From Streptomyces specialis (lineage in GTDB: Bacteria; Actinomycetota; Actinomycetes; Streptomycetales; Streptomycetaceae), in NCBI RefSeq assembly GCF_001493375.1, contig NZ_LN929838.1, forward strand, positions 268,073-332,072: a stretch of 64,000 bases of DNA, given 5' to 3'. Positions 26,942-35,405 of this stretch are shown here, in pieces. Numbering within the stretch: position 1 is the stretch's first letter; every line of letters begins with the position of its first letter. The notes beneath the pieces are model-generated. The model ran no database searches and was not told where the DNA came from. It worked only from the letters and a program-made list of their open reading frames with translations. The translations under genes were made by a program, and so were the position numbers.

Positions 26942-27835
26942 GTGCGCGGACAGGAACAGGCATCACCGCGGGACACGACCCGCCGCCGGGTGCTGCGCGC
27001 CGGGGCGGCGGGTCTGACGGCGGGCGCGGTGACCGGCTCGGCCTCGGCCGCCACGGCCGGGGCCTCGGCGCCGGGCGGGCGTTTCACGGACAAGGTGGTG
27101 CTGATCACCGGCGCCACCTCCGGGATCGGGGAGGCCGCCGCCCGCGCGCTGGCCGCGGAAGGCGCCCGGGTCTTCTTCTGCGGACGCCGGGCCGAGCTGG
27201 GCCGCCGCGTCGAGTCCGCGATCCGTTCGGCGGGCGGGGACGCGACCTATGTGCGCGCCGATGTCCGCGAGGAGAGCCAGGTCAGGGCGTTCGTCGCGGC
27301 CTGTGTCGAGCGCCACGGGCGTATCGACGTGGCCTTCAACAACGCCGGCGTCGAGAGCCCCCGCGCGGTCCGCCTGCACGAGCAGTCCCTCCGGGACATG
27401 GAGAACGTGTGGCGCACGAACGCCGGTGGGGTCTTCCTCGGCATGAAGTACGAGATTCCGCAGATGCTGTCCCAGGGCGGCGGCGTCATCGTCAACACGG
27501 CGTCGATCTCGGCGGAGGTCGGGTTCGCCACCATCGCGCCGTACAACGCCAGCAAGCACGGCGTAGCCTCGCTCACCAAGGTCGCGGCGCTGGAGTACGC
27601 CGCCGACGGCATCCGGGTCGCCGCCTTCGCCCCCGGCGCGGTCGACACCCCGATGCTGCGCCGCGCCGCCGAGGCGTTCGGCGTGACCTACGAGCAGATC
27701 GCCCAGGACTACCCGATCCGGCGCATCGTGACGGCCGAGGAGATGGCCAGGGTCATGATGTGGCTGGGCTCCCCCGAGGCGGCCCCCGTGGTCGGCACCG
27801 ACCTCGACGCCTCCGGCGGCTACCTCACCGGCTGA
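26942..27835 (+). CDS. Short-chain dehydrogenase with Tat-like N-terminus
   Basis: 297 residues from GTG 26942. Before the Rossmann fold there are ~45 extra residues: TTRRRVLRAGAAGLTAGAVTG then an Ala-rich stretch, a twin-arginine-type export signal. The SDR core is complete: TGATSGIG cofactor loop, NNAG, catalytic Ser in NTASIS, YNASK, and PGAVDTPM. The GRR near the end of beta-2 suggests NADP(H). A Tat-exported SDR must be folded with cofactor before export. Coupled to the SnoaL-like gene; probably under the divergent LysR protein. Confidence 0.87.
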   Translation: MRGQEQASPRDTTRRRVLRAGAAGLTAGAVTGSASAATAGASAPGGRFTDKVVLITGATSGIGEAAARALAAEGARVFFCGRRAELGRRVESAIRSAGGDATYVRADVREESQVRAFVAACVERHGRIDVAFNNAGVESPRAVRLHEQSLRDMENVWRTNAGGVFLGMKYEIPQMLSQGGGVIVNTASISAEVGFATIAPYNASKHGVASLTKVAALEYAADGIRVAAFAPGAVDTPMLRRAAEAFGVTYEQIAQDYPIRRIVTAEEMARVMMWLGSPEAAPVVGTDLDASGGYLTG

Positions 27836-27848
27836 CCCCCGGTCGCCA

Positions 27849-27898
27849 CGGCGGGCCCGGGGGCGGTTCCCTGCCGGGATCCGCCCGTGGGCCCGCCG
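27849..27898. terminator. Terminator between SDR and convergent secreted-protein gene
   Basis: Arms CGGCGGGCCC and complement enclose ~30 nt, just after the SDR stop and before the end of the leftward gene. Confidence 0.6.
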
Positions 27899-27916
27899 GC
27901 GGTGCCGGTGCCGCGT

Positions 27917-28381
27917 TCAGACGAGCGGCGTGCAGGCGGTGTCCATGTAGCCGCCCGCTTCGTACAGGGTGGCGCAGGTGCGGGCGGCGGCCTGGGCGAG
28001 GCTCAGGTTGATCGGGATGGTGAGGGTCTCGCTGAGACGGTTCCCCGACCAGCTCCTGTCGCCCTGCCAGACCACCTGGTTGTTGCTGTCGAGAAGGCGC
28101 ACGTGGAGGCGCGGGTTTCCGACGCCGCCGGCGCTCGCGAAGTGGCCCTCGATGTACTCGATGCTCTGCTGGCTGGTGTAGCTGACCTCGGCACACAGCA
28201 ACCCGGTGCCGGACTGGATCGTGGTGCAGCCGCTGTTGGTCTTGGCCGCGGCGGTCGGGATGGTGGCGACGAGAGCCACGGCGGCGGCTCCGACGGCCAC
28301 ACCGGCCCGCAGGCCGAGCCGGCGCCGCTTGTTCTTCCTGTCGGCGGCGGAGGCGTGGGGGGTGTCGAGCACTGCGGTCAT
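27917..28381 (-). CDS. Secreted protein of unknown function
   Basis: 154 residues. A long n-region with basic NKKRRR-type residues (DRKNKRRRLGLRAG) and a hydrophobic core ending IPTAAAKT form a Sec signal. The mature domain (CTTIQSGTGLLCAEVSY to CATLYEAGGYMDTACTPLV) has four cysteines and a beta-sandwich-like pattern (RLHVRLLDSNNQVVWQGDRSW). I recall similar proteins in Streptomyces without function. Diverges from a LuxR-type regulator that might control it. Confidence 0.75.
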   Translation of the reverse strand: MTAVLDTPHASAADRKNKRRRLGLRAGVAVGAAAVALVATIPTAAAKTNSGCTTIQSGTGLLCAEVSYTSQQSIEYIEGHFASAGGVGNPRLHVRLLDSNNQVVWQGDRSWSGNRLSETLTIPINLSLAQAAARTCATLYEAGGYMDTACTPLV

Positions 28382-28585
28382 GGACTGTTCTCCTTGCTGA
28401 GATGTTCCTGTTGGCGTGCCGGAGCCCAGGAGGCTCTGTACTGTCGCGAAGACGCGAGGTCAGCGGGCGTCCCGTGGCCGCCGTTCAGGGCTCTGGGCCC
28501 TTCGCGGGTGCGGACGGACGCCGACCGGGACACCGGTGCCATCCTGCGGCGGCCGGGGTGCTCACGGACAGGGAGAGAAGTACGT

Positions 28586-29464
28586 ATGGACAGGGGCGAC
28601 CACGGCTCCGGCTTCCCCGAAAGTCCCTACCGGCGGATGGCCGAGCTGGCGGTCGCCGTCCTGCACGAGCGGGACCCGGGACGACTGCGGTCGCTGGTGA
28701 TCGCGGAGCTGCTGACGGCGTGCGGCGGGGACTTCGTCGTCCCCAAGGCGGAGCACTGGGACGACCGCTCCGGTTCGGTGCGGTTCTGGACCGCCGACGG
28801 GCCGCAGGCGCCGTGTGTGGACGAGGAGACCCTGGCGCGGATCAGGAAGGGGCATCCCTTCTCGGACTTCTACGCGTCCGCCACGGACCGCGCGCCGTCG
28901 ACGGCCGGGGGCATCGCGGCACGGAACCGCCGCCCCGGCCGCGCGGTGGCACCCCTGGGCGCCGAGCACGTCCTGGCGATCCCCCTTCCGGAGAGCACCG
29001 GCCCGGTCCGGGGCTATCTCGTCTACCGTTCGGGCCCCGACTTCACCGGACGCCATCTCGCCTACGCGCACAGCGTTCAGCCGCTCCTGGCCGGGATCGA
29101 CCGGCATTTCGCCCTTCTGCGTTCCGCGCCCGGCGCACCGGTTTCCCCGGAGGGCGGGCCGGCGGTGACCGGGCCCGCGATCGCGTACGGCCTGACGCCG
29201 CGCGAAGCGGCCGTTCTCGTGCTGCTGTCCGAGGCGCTGACCGCTCACGCCATCGGCCGCCGACTCGGCATCTCGGTCCGCACGGTGCACAAGCACGTGG
29301 GGAACGTCTACCGGAAGCTCGGCACCGGCGACCGCCTCACCACGGTGCTGCGCGCCCAGGCCCGGGGCCTGCTGCCGACGCCGGCCCGCGGCGTCCCCGA
29401 GGCATCCGGGAACGCCGGTCACCGAGGCGACAGGGCCGGCCGTCCGACCGGCCCTCCCGGCTGA
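28586..29464 (+). CDS. LuxR-family regulator
   Basis: 292 residues; ATG 28586 after GGGAGAGAAG. The N-terminal ~190 residues resemble a PAS/GAF-like sensor of unknown ligand. The C-terminus has a complete LuxR helix-turn-helix: LTPREAAVLVLLSEALTAHAIGRRLGISVRTVHKHVGNVYRKL. No phosphoacceptor receiver domain is present, so it is not a classical response regulator. Divergent from the secreted-protein gene at 27917-28381. Confidence 0.88.
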   Translation: MDRGDHGSGFPESPYRRMAELAVAVLHERDPGRLRSLVIAELLTACGGDFVVPKAEHWDDRSGSVRFWTADGPQAPCVDEETLARIRKGHPFSDFYASATDRAPSTAGGIAARNRRPGRAVAPLGAEHVLAIPLPESTGPVRGYLVYRSGPDFTGRHLAYAHSVQPLLAGIDRHFALLRSAPGAPVSPEGGPAVTGPAIAYGLTPREAAVLVLLSEALTAHAIGRRLGISVRTVHKHVGNVYRKLGTGDRLTTVLRAQARGLLPTPARGVPEASGNAGHRGDRAGRPTGPPG

Positions 29465-29484
29465 GCCGCCGCCGGGCGAGGGTG

Positions 29485-30540
29485 TCAGCGCGGCGCGGGT
29501 GCGGGTGCGGCGGTGGAGGGGGTGGTGCGGCCGGGCTGGATCAGGGGCCTGGTCAGGCGCCGGACGAACGGTGAGGCGCAGGCGGCGGAGATGGCGAAGG
29601 CGACGCACACCAGACCGGCCTGCTCGGCGAACGTGTCCACCCGGGCGAACACCTCGGCGGCGTTCAGCGGGCGCAGCAGGAGGGGGTTGAGCAGGTAGAT
29701 GTACAGCCCGCCCGAGCCGAGGTAGGTGATGAACGGCAGGCGGTGGCCGGGAACGAGCCGGATGACGCTGAGCGCCACGGCCATGCCGCCGAACAGCAGG
29801 ACGCAGCGGATCGTCCAGGCCCACGGAAGGTCCAGCGGAAGGTCCAGCTCGCCGTAGGTCTTCCGGAACGTCAGGCCGTCCCGGCCGACGTGGTCCCTGA
29901 CCAGCCAGGCGGTCATGGCGGTGGCGCCGAGGCCCGCCGTCGCCGCGCCCCCGCTGTACGCGTGACGCCGCCCGGGGCCAAGGGCGCCCTGGCGCAGCTT
30001 CCAGCCGAGCACGAAGAACGGCAGCAGGCCGGCGGCGCGGGACAGGGCGAACGGCAGCGGGTCGAGCGGGAGGTAGCCGGCGAGCAGCGCCACCGCGACG
30101 GCCGTGGCCAGCGGGTACCGCCGCCGGGCCAGCCAGGGCAGCGCCCCCCGCCACAGGAACAGCGCCTGGAGGAACCACAGCGTCCAGGCCGGGCCGTGGA
30201 CCGGCGAGGACCAGAACCGCTCGGTGCCGGACATCAGCCAGATCTGCGCGGCGCCGAGCAGTTGCAGGGCGAGGCAGGGCACGAGGAGCTGGACGGCCAG
30301 GCGGCGCGTCCGCCGGCCGGTGAGCGGCGCCGCGCTGCTGAAGTACCCGGCGAGGAGGGCGAACAGCGGGATGCGCATCGCCCAGGTGGTCAGGTACAGC
30401 CAGTGCAGTCCGTCGCGGTCCCCGAGCGACTCCGCCAGGTGTATCAGGATGACCATCGTCCCGGCGACGTATCTGAGGTTGTCCCAGCGCGGTTCGCGTG
30501 CCTCGGCGGCCTTCGGTCGGTGGACATGGGTCTGTGCCAC
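29485..30540 (-). CDS. Acyltransferase-3 family membrane protein
   Basis: 351 residues, start ATG 30540. About ten hydrophobic segments match the acyltransferase 3 (OafA/NodX-like) fold. The N-terminal RWDNLRYVAGTMVILIHLAE carries the family's conserved R and H. It would O-acetylate or otherwise acylate a sugar or surface polymer in the membrane. A short proline/alanine-rich C-terminal tail is cytosolic. No glycan genes are adjacent, so the acceptor is unknown. Confidence 0.88.
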   Translation of the reverse strand: MAQTHVHRPKAAEAREPRWDNLRYVAGTMVILIHLAESLGDRDGLHWLYLTTWAMRIPLFALLAGYFSSAAPLTGRRTRRLAVQLLVPCLALQLLGAAQIWLMSGTERFWSSPVHGPAWTLWFLQALFLWRGALPWLARRRYPLATAVAVALLAGYLPLDPLPFALSRAAGLLPFFVLGWKLRQGALGPGRRHAYSGGAATAGLGATAMTAWLVRDHVGRDGLTFRKTYGELDLPLDLPWAWTIRCVLLFGGMAVALSVIRLVPGHRLPFITYLGSGGLYIYLLNPLLLRPLNAAEVFARVDTFAEQAGLVCVAFAISAACASPFVRRLTRPLIQPGRTTPSTAAPAPAPR

Positions 30541-30989
30541 GGCGGGTGTGCCTGCCCTTCGGTCGGCGCGCGCCCGCGGAAAGGCACGGCGAGCACTCAG
30601 CGGGGGTGAGGTGGTGGTGGCGCGTCCCGGCCGGGCGGGGCGCCGGGGTGCGGCCGTCAGTCCCGGTGGGCCCGGTGTCTCCTCGACGCGCCGCCCGGGC
30701 GCGGAGCCCGGTCCGCGGAGCGGGACCCGGCGTTCGCGCCGGTGACGATCACGGGGGAAACGGTACGAGGCGGCGGGCGTCGCGGTCGTCCCCCACCGGA
30801 CCGATCAACCGGGCTCCGTCTGCGGTACTACCCTCGCCCCCCGCACGGCCGACGGGCGTCCGGTCCCCCGCCCGGCCATGTGACCGGGACGGGAGATGTC
30901 CACCGACACGCCCCACAGAAAATCTGTCGCGGCTGGAGTAGACATTCGGGCGCACGAGAGTTAACGTAGTTCTCGTAACCAGGAAGTCG
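30541..30989. other. Gene-free stretch upstream of MerR leader
   Basis: 449 bases with no convincing gene. The right part is less GC-rich and includes an ACGAGA...TCTCGT dyad (about 30954-30977) and GTTAACGTAG, which probably belong to the promoter of the leader transcript described next. Confidence 0.4.
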
Positions 30990-31073
30990 ATGAGCGCGAC
31001 AGAGATGAACTGGCGCGCGGGCGGCCCCGGGACGGGGGCCGCAGGCAGTACGCAGGACCGCAGGAGCAAGTGA
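30990..31073 (+). CDS. Short upstream ORF in MerR leader
   Basis: 27 codons (MSATEMNWRAGGPGTG then AAGSTQDRRSK) from ATG 30990 with AGGAAG six bases upstream. It is followed by a second strong ribosome site (GAAGGAGG, 31089-31096) with no ATG or GTG at the right distance. It may be a regulatory leader peptide or a small protein. No homologue is recalled. Confidence 0.45.
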   Translation: MSATEMNWRAGGPGTGAAGSTQDRRSK

Positions 31074-31280
31074 ACCGATCAAGGAAGAGAAGGAGGCAGA
31101 CGCCATCAGGATCGCCCGGACCAGCGTGATACCGGTCCGGGTACCGCAGGCCCCGGAACGGAAGGTGGTCACACGGTCACGCAGATGCGATCCCCGCACC
31201 CGCCCACATCCCCCAGTCGGCGGTGCGGAAGCGGAAAGCCGGTGCAGCAGTAGGCCGGCAGATGGTGTTCCAAATCCCTC

Positions 31281-31312
31281 GGGGCCCTGGTGCCGTACGG
31301 CACCAGGGCCCC
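31281..31312. promoter_or_regulatory. 32-bp perfect palindrome before MerR gene
   Basis: GGGGCCCTGGTGCCGT followed directly by its exact reverse complement, ending 28 bp before the MerR start codon. As RNA it would form a very stable hairpin; as DNA it could be an operator for the dimeric MerR-type product. Confidence 0.7.
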
Positions 31313-31340
31313 TCGACGCGTTCTCCGGACGAAGGTGCAG

Positions 31341-31661
31341 ATGACCCAGGACAACCCGCTCGACCGACTCGACGACGACGACTATCCCGCCTACACGATG
31401 GGCCGGGCCGCCGAGATACTCGGCACGACCCCCGCCTTCCTGCGCGCCATCGGCGAGGCCCGGCTGATCACCCCCCTGCGCTCCGAAGGCGGCCACCGCC
31501 GCTACTCCCGCTACCAGTTGCGCGTCGCCGCCCGCGCCCGCGAACTCGTCGACCAGGGCACCCCCATCGACGCGGCCTGCCGCATCGTCATCCTGGAGGA
31601 CCAGCTCGAAGAGGCCCGCCGCATCAACGAGGAACTGCGCCGCCCCCGGACCGACGCCTGA
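31341..31661 (+). CDS. MerR-type helix-turn-helix regulator
   Basis: 106 residues from ATG 31341 (GAAGGTG upstream). YTMGRAAEILGTTPAFLRAIGEARLITPLRSEGGHRRYSRYQL is a MerR winged helix with the GGHRRYS signature. The C-terminal helix ILEDQLEEARRINEELRR would form the dimer coiled coil. No effector-binding cysteines are present, so it belongs to the small BldC-like/MerR-like group and probably binds DNA without a metal. The unusual leader upstream suggests post-transcriptional or autogenous control. Confidence 0.9.
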   Translation: MTQDNPLDRLDDDDYPAYTMGRAAEILGTTPAFLRAIGEARLITPLRSEGGHRRYSRYQLRVAARARELVDQGTPIDAACRIVILEDQLEEARRINEELRRPRTDA

Positions 31662-32078
31662 GCCGCCCCGCCGCGCACCCGAGGACCGGACCGGAAGGAG
31701 CGCCGGGGCCGACGGGACGGCGCCGGGGCGCGTGGCTGTGCGCCGGGTGACAACCGCTGTGCGCGGAAGGTCAAGGACCGCCGCCCGCCCGGGGCCCAGA
31801 ATCATTGTCGTGCGCACGGGGGGAGGGCCGGCCGGTATCGGAGCCGGTGTTCGGCGCGCTGTAGCATCGCGGCCCCCCGCACCACGCGTCCGCGGCCGGC
31901 TGCTCCTCCCCCGATAAGGAGCGGCCGGCCGCGGACCACCACGCGTCACACGGTCGGCGGGCGCGGGATGGTGATCAGCGCGACTCCGCGCGTTCCGCGG
32001 CCCCTGACGGGAACGATCTCCCCGACAGCGACACGCCATGAGGCGATGTTCGGACACGCGTCCGGGAAGGGGTGGGCC
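31662..32078. other. Intergenic region, MerR to FAH-family gene
   Basis: 417 bases. It contains the strong hairpin at 31888-31936. The rest shows no supported gene, although an ATG at 31968 opens an in-frame extension of the FAH gene without a ribosome site. Confidence 0.45.
31888..31936. terminator. Strong hairpin terminator
   Basis: Arms GTCCGCGGCCGGC and complement, extended by GCTCC/GGAGC after one wobble pair, loop of about 11 nt. Flanked on both sides by CCACGCGT. Probable terminator for the MerR transcript. Confidence 0.7.
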
Positions 32079-32981
32079 GTGAAGTTGCGACGAGTCCGTA
32101 CCGACAGGGGGCTGGAGACCCAGTGTCTGCGCGACGGGCAGTGGCTGCCGTATCCGGAGCCGCCGGGCGGGGAGACGTTCGGCCGGGAGTGGCAGCTCGC
32201 CGCCGCCGACCGGCACCTGGCGGCCTCGGACCTGCTGCTGCCGTTCCAGCCGGTGTCGTTCCGGGACTTCATGCTGTACGAACAGCACACCATCGACGCC
32301 AGCCGGGGCCTGCTGCGCCGATTCCACCCCGGGCAGTACCGGGTGGCCGCCGCGGTCGAACGGGTGACGGGCCGGCCCTTCCCGCTGTTCCGGCCGAAGC
32401 CGCTGTTCCACCGCAAGCCGATGTACTACCTGGGCAATCACCTGACGTTCGTCCCGTCCGGCACGCCCATCGCCTGCCCCCCGTACTCCTCCGCGCTGGA
32501 CTACGAGCTGGAGATCGGGTTCGTCCTCGCCGAGCCCCTGCTCGACGCGACCCCGGCGGAGGCCGCCTCGGCGATCGGCGCGTTCGTCCTGCTCAACGAT
32601 TTCAGCGCCCGCGACGTGCAGCGCGCCGAGATGGCCAGCGGATTCGGGCCGCAGAAGTCCAAGCACTTCGCCAGCTCCATGTCGGCCACCGCGGTCACCG
32701 CCGACGAGGTCCTGCCCCGGATCGACGCCCTCACCGGCTCGGTCGCGATCAACGGCACGGTGGTGAGCGCCGTTTCCAGCGCCGGCATGCGATGGAGCCT
32801 CGGTGAGGTGCTCGCCCACGCGTCCAGCGGCGAACAGCTCCTGCCCGGCGAGCTGTTCGGTACCGGCACCCTGCCCGGCGGCAGCGGAATGGAGACGGGG
32901 CACTGGCTCCGGCCAGGTGACACCCTCACGCTCACCCTCGACGGCGTCGGCGAGGTCGAGCACACCGTCGTCGGCCGCTGA
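32079..32981 (+). CDS. Fumarylacetoacetate hydrolase-family protein
   Basis: 300 residues from GTG 32079 after GGGAAGGGG. The FAH fold is clear: FMLYEQHTIDASRGL (candidate catalytic His), ALDYELEIGFVL with metal ligands, LLNDFSARDVQRAEM, KSKHFASSM, and GEVLAHASSGEQLLPGE near the end. Family members cleave C-C bonds in acylpyruvates or catalyse related keto-acid reactions in aromatic catabolism. No aromatic pathway genes are adjacent; a PucR-type regulator follows convergently. Confidence 0.88.
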   Translation: MKLRRVRTDRGLETQCLRDGQWLPYPEPPGGETFGREWQLAAADRHLAASDLLLPFQPVSFRDFMLYEQHTIDASRGLLRRFHPGQYRVAAAVERVTGRPFPLFRPKPLFHRKPMYYLGNHLTFVPSGTPIACPPYSSALDYELEIGFVLAEPLLDATPAEAASAIGAFVLLNDFSARDVQRAEMASGFGPQKSKHFASSMSATAVTADEVLPRIDALTGSVAINGTVVSAVSSAGMRWSLGEVLAHASSGEQLLPGELFGTGTLPGGSGMETGHWLRPGDTLTLTLDGVGEVEHTVVGR

Positions 32982-33003
32982 GCCGGCGTCACCGGACGGC
33001 GGG

Positions 33004-34242
33004 TCACTCGACGTCGGGCGGCGGCGGAGGCGGGCGCTCGCCCGCGCGGGTGGCTCCCAGGGCCCGGGAGCGCAGGGCGAGCATCGCCTCGAACCGGAAG
33101 GCCGGGTCGTTCAGCCGGTCCCCGAAGAGGGTGTCCAGTTGACGCAGGCGGTAACGGGCGGTCTGCGGGTGGATGTAGAGCATCTCGGCCACCTCCGGGG
33201 CGCTGCGCCGCCACGACATGAGGAGGGCGTCCAGGGTGTCGGCCAGCCGGGCGGCCCGTGGCGGGGGAAGGTCCCGCAGCGGGCCGAGGGTGCGCTCGGC
33301 GAGGAGGTCGGTGAGGTCGGAACCGTGGAGCAGGTACAGCTCCGGCAGGTGATCCCCGGCGTCGGCCAGGCCCGTCCAGTCGCGCGCCGGCCCGTGCAGG
33401 AACCGCACGGCGAGGTGGGCGACGTCCAGGGAGAGCCTCGCCTGCGCCAGCGGAACGACGGGCCCCGCCACGGCGGGGACGTTGCGGAACAGGGTGCGCA
33501 GCCGGTGGAGGCGGGCGTGCGACTCCGGGTCCGGGACGACCAGATGCAGGCCCGACCGGCGCCGCACCACGAGGATGTCGTCGTCGAGGCGGTGGCGGTG
33601 GCCCTTGTCGTTGGGCACCACGAAGCAGCTCACGCGGGCGGGCAGGGGCCACTCCGCGCGCTCCGCCAGGTCCTTGAGAGCCTCGGTGGACACCAGGGCA
33701 CGGCGGTGCAGCAGTCGTTCGGCCAGGAGCCGCCGGGCCCGCGGGACGTCCAGAACGCTCTGCGAGCGGGCGGCGGCGTGCCCCCGGACGACGTGGCCGC
33801 AGAGGTCGCCGATGTGGGCCAGCACGGCGTCGTTGACCGCGAAGGCGACCTCTTCGGGGAAGTACGCGGACCGGGTGACCGCCGTGTATCCCCGGCAGGC
33901 GACGCGGGCCGCGACGCGGAACGCGGCCTGGACGTCGTCGGTGCCGCGTCCGTGGAGGAACTCGAGCCGGCCCAGCCGCTGGAAGAAGGCCGCCTGGTGC
34001 TCCCGGGGCCCGGCCGGATCCTCGATCAGTTCGATGAAGTCCTCCATGGCCCGCCGCACGACGGTACGGAGGGTCCGGCCGGTGGGCGAGTCCGGGGCGC
34101 AGCGGTAGACGGGCACCTCACCCTGGATCGCGCGGAGCAGGGCGCCGCCGAGGACGGGCAGGTGGGGCCGCAGTGACGAGGCCAGGGTGAGCGGGAGTTC
34201 GGTCCAGGGGTTCTCGGTGATGTCGGCATCGAGCCGCTGCAT
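33004..34242 (-). CDS. PucR/CdaR-family transcriptional regulator
   Basis: 412 residues from ATG 34242 (GAAGG upstream). The C-terminus has the PucR helix-turn-helix: LADTLDALLMSWRRSAPEVAEMLYIHPQTARYRLRQLDTLFGD. The N-terminal ~150 residues are helical and RsbR-like; the centre resembles a GGDEF-like domain. A second member of this group lies at 48608-49915. The divergent promoter region holds an AAGTAC-N6-GTACTT dyad. Signal unknown. Confidence 0.88.
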   Translation of the reverse strand: MQRLDADITENPWTELPLTLASSLRPHLPVLGGALLRAIQGEVPVYRCAPDSPTGRTLRTVVRRAMEDFIELIEDPAGPREHQAAFFQRLGRLEFLHGRGTDDVQAAFRVAARVACRGYTAVTRSAYFPEEVAFAVNDAVLAHIGDLCGHVVRGHAAARSQSVLDVPRARRLLAERLLHRRALVSTEALKDLAERAEWPLPARVSCFVVPNDKGHRHRLDDDILVVRRRSGLHLVVPDPESHARLHRLRTLFRNVPAVAGPVVPLAQARLSLDVAHLAVRFLHGPARDWTGLADAGDHLPELYLLHGSDLTDLLAERTLGPLRDLPPPRAARLADTLDALLMSWRRSAPEVAEMLYIHPQTARYRLRQLDTLFGDRLNDPAFRFEAMLALRSRALGATRAGERPPPPPPDVE

Positions 34243-34552
34243 GGCTGCCCTTCGTGGGAAGCGGTCGGCCGACGTCCGATCGGCCGCCGCGCGGACAACT
34301 GACGGGATGCTTCCCTCGGTGATACTCCGATCAGCCGTCAAAAGTACTGTCCTGTACTTGAGGTACTCTAGAGTTCCCAAAGTGGCCGCGTCAAGCGCGG
34401 CCGTCCGGCCGGACCGGCAACAGCCGCCCCCGACACGCCCGTTCCTCCACTCCACCACCGGCCGTACGGGAGCCCCGGTGGGGTCGGCCGCCGGGGATTG
34501 TCCGCGTCCGCCGTCTTCCGGTTCGGTGGAGGCGTGCGACGATGACGTGGTC
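34243..34552. promoter_or_regulatory. Divergent region with GTACT dyad
   Basis: 310 bases between the PucR regulator and the membrane protein. AAGTAC (34342-34347) and GTACTT (34354-34359) form a perfect dyad, and another GTACT occurs at 34363. The surrounding 60 bp are unusually A+T-rich, a probable promoter/operator. The rest appears empty. Confidence 0.5.
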
Positions 34553-35209
34553 ATGGAGGTGGGGAACCTGGCACGAGGGGCGCGGGCCGCCGTCTTCGCC
34601 GGCGTCTGCGCATGGCTGACCGCGGTGGGGCACGCCACGATGTCGGGCGCGCGGGTGCGGAGTTGGTGCCTCGGTCTGGCGTTCGTCTGTGTAGTCGCGG
34701 CCGTATGGCCGTTCACCGCGCGGGAACGCCGCCCGGTGCCCGTCATGGCCTCGGCCGTCGGCGCGCAGGGCGTCCTGCACGTCCTCTTCTCCTGGGAATT
34801 CTCCCAGGAGAAGGCCGGTCAGCGGACCGCGCGTCCCCACCACCGGCATCACTCCGGGGACTTATTCGACCTGCACCCGGAACACGGCGGCCTGTGGATG
34901 CTCGCCGCGCACCTGACCGTGGCGCTGCTGAGCGGCGTCTGGCTCTCCTGCGGCGAACGGGCGGCGTTCCGGCTGGCGCGCGCCCTGCGCGCGCGGCTGA
35001 CCGCGCCGCTGCGGGCGCCGTCGCCCCGGCCCGCCGGCCTGCCGCGCCCGCCGCGCCCCCGGCCGCCGTGGGCGGTCCCGGTGCCGTACGGGCTGCGGCT
35101 GGCCCACGTCATCGTCTCCCGCGGTCCTCCGGCGGGCTGGGATCCCGCACGGGATCGCGCACGGCATGACCCCGCTCGCCGGGAGTCTCTTCCTGCTGGT
35201 CACGTGTGA
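34553..35209 (+). CDS. Four-helix membrane protein of unknown function
   Basis: 218 residues from ATG 34553. Four hydrophobic segments: around AAVFAGVCAWLTAVGHATM, WCLGLAFVCVVAAVWPF, MASAVGAQGVLHVLFSW and LWMLAAHLTVALLSGVWL. A His-rich loop (PHHRHHSGD...HPEH) between the third and fourth could bind copper or another metal. The C-terminus ends near IVSRGPPAG, resembling a Streptomyces integral-membrane family found near copper-chaperone genes. The last 100 bp overlap the convergent zinc-finger gene, so the tail length is uncertain. Confidence 0.7.
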   Translation: MEVGNLARGARAAVFAGVCAWLTAVGHATMSGARVRSWCLGLAFVCVVAAVWPFTARERRPVPVMASAVGAQGVLHVLFSWEFSQEKAGQRTARPHHRHHSGDLFDLHPEHGGLWMLAAHLTVALLSGVWLSCGERAAFRLARALRARLTAPLRAPSPRPAGLPRPPRPRPPWAVPVPYGLRLAHVIVSRGPPAGWDPARDRARHDPARRESLPAGHV

Positions 35210-35405
35210 GGAACGGCAGACGGTCCACGCGGTCCGAACCGGCGTGAGACGTCAGCTCCTTGAGCCACCGCACCCGCTGTTCCCAGCGGCGGCACCCGGC
35301 ACAGACCGCCAGATGGCGGTCCAGCCTGGCCGCCGGCACATCGACCGGCAGGTCACTCCCGTCGACGCGGGCCGAGACAGCGACACGGAAACGGGAGCAC
35401 ACCAT
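35109..35405 (-). CDS. Zinc-finger (zf-HC2) anti-sigma factor candidate
   Basis: About 98 residues. Its start ATG (35405) overlaps the sigma-factor ATG on the other strand within one CATG. CSRFRVAVSARVDG, then LDRHLAVCAGCRRWEQRV, is the HxxxCxxC anti-sigma zinc finger, with the extra N-terminal Cys. No membrane segment is present, so it would be a soluble, possibly redox-sensing anti-sigma factor for the adjacent ECF sigma. Divergent rather than downstream placement is unusual. The C-terminal half is Arg/Asp-rich and overlaps another gene's end. Confidence 0.68.
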   Translation of the reverse strand: MVCSRFRVAVSARVDGSDLPVDVPAARLDRHLAVCAGCRRWEQRVRWLKELTSHAGSDRVDRLPFLTRDQQEETPGERGHAVRDPVRDPSPPEDRGRR

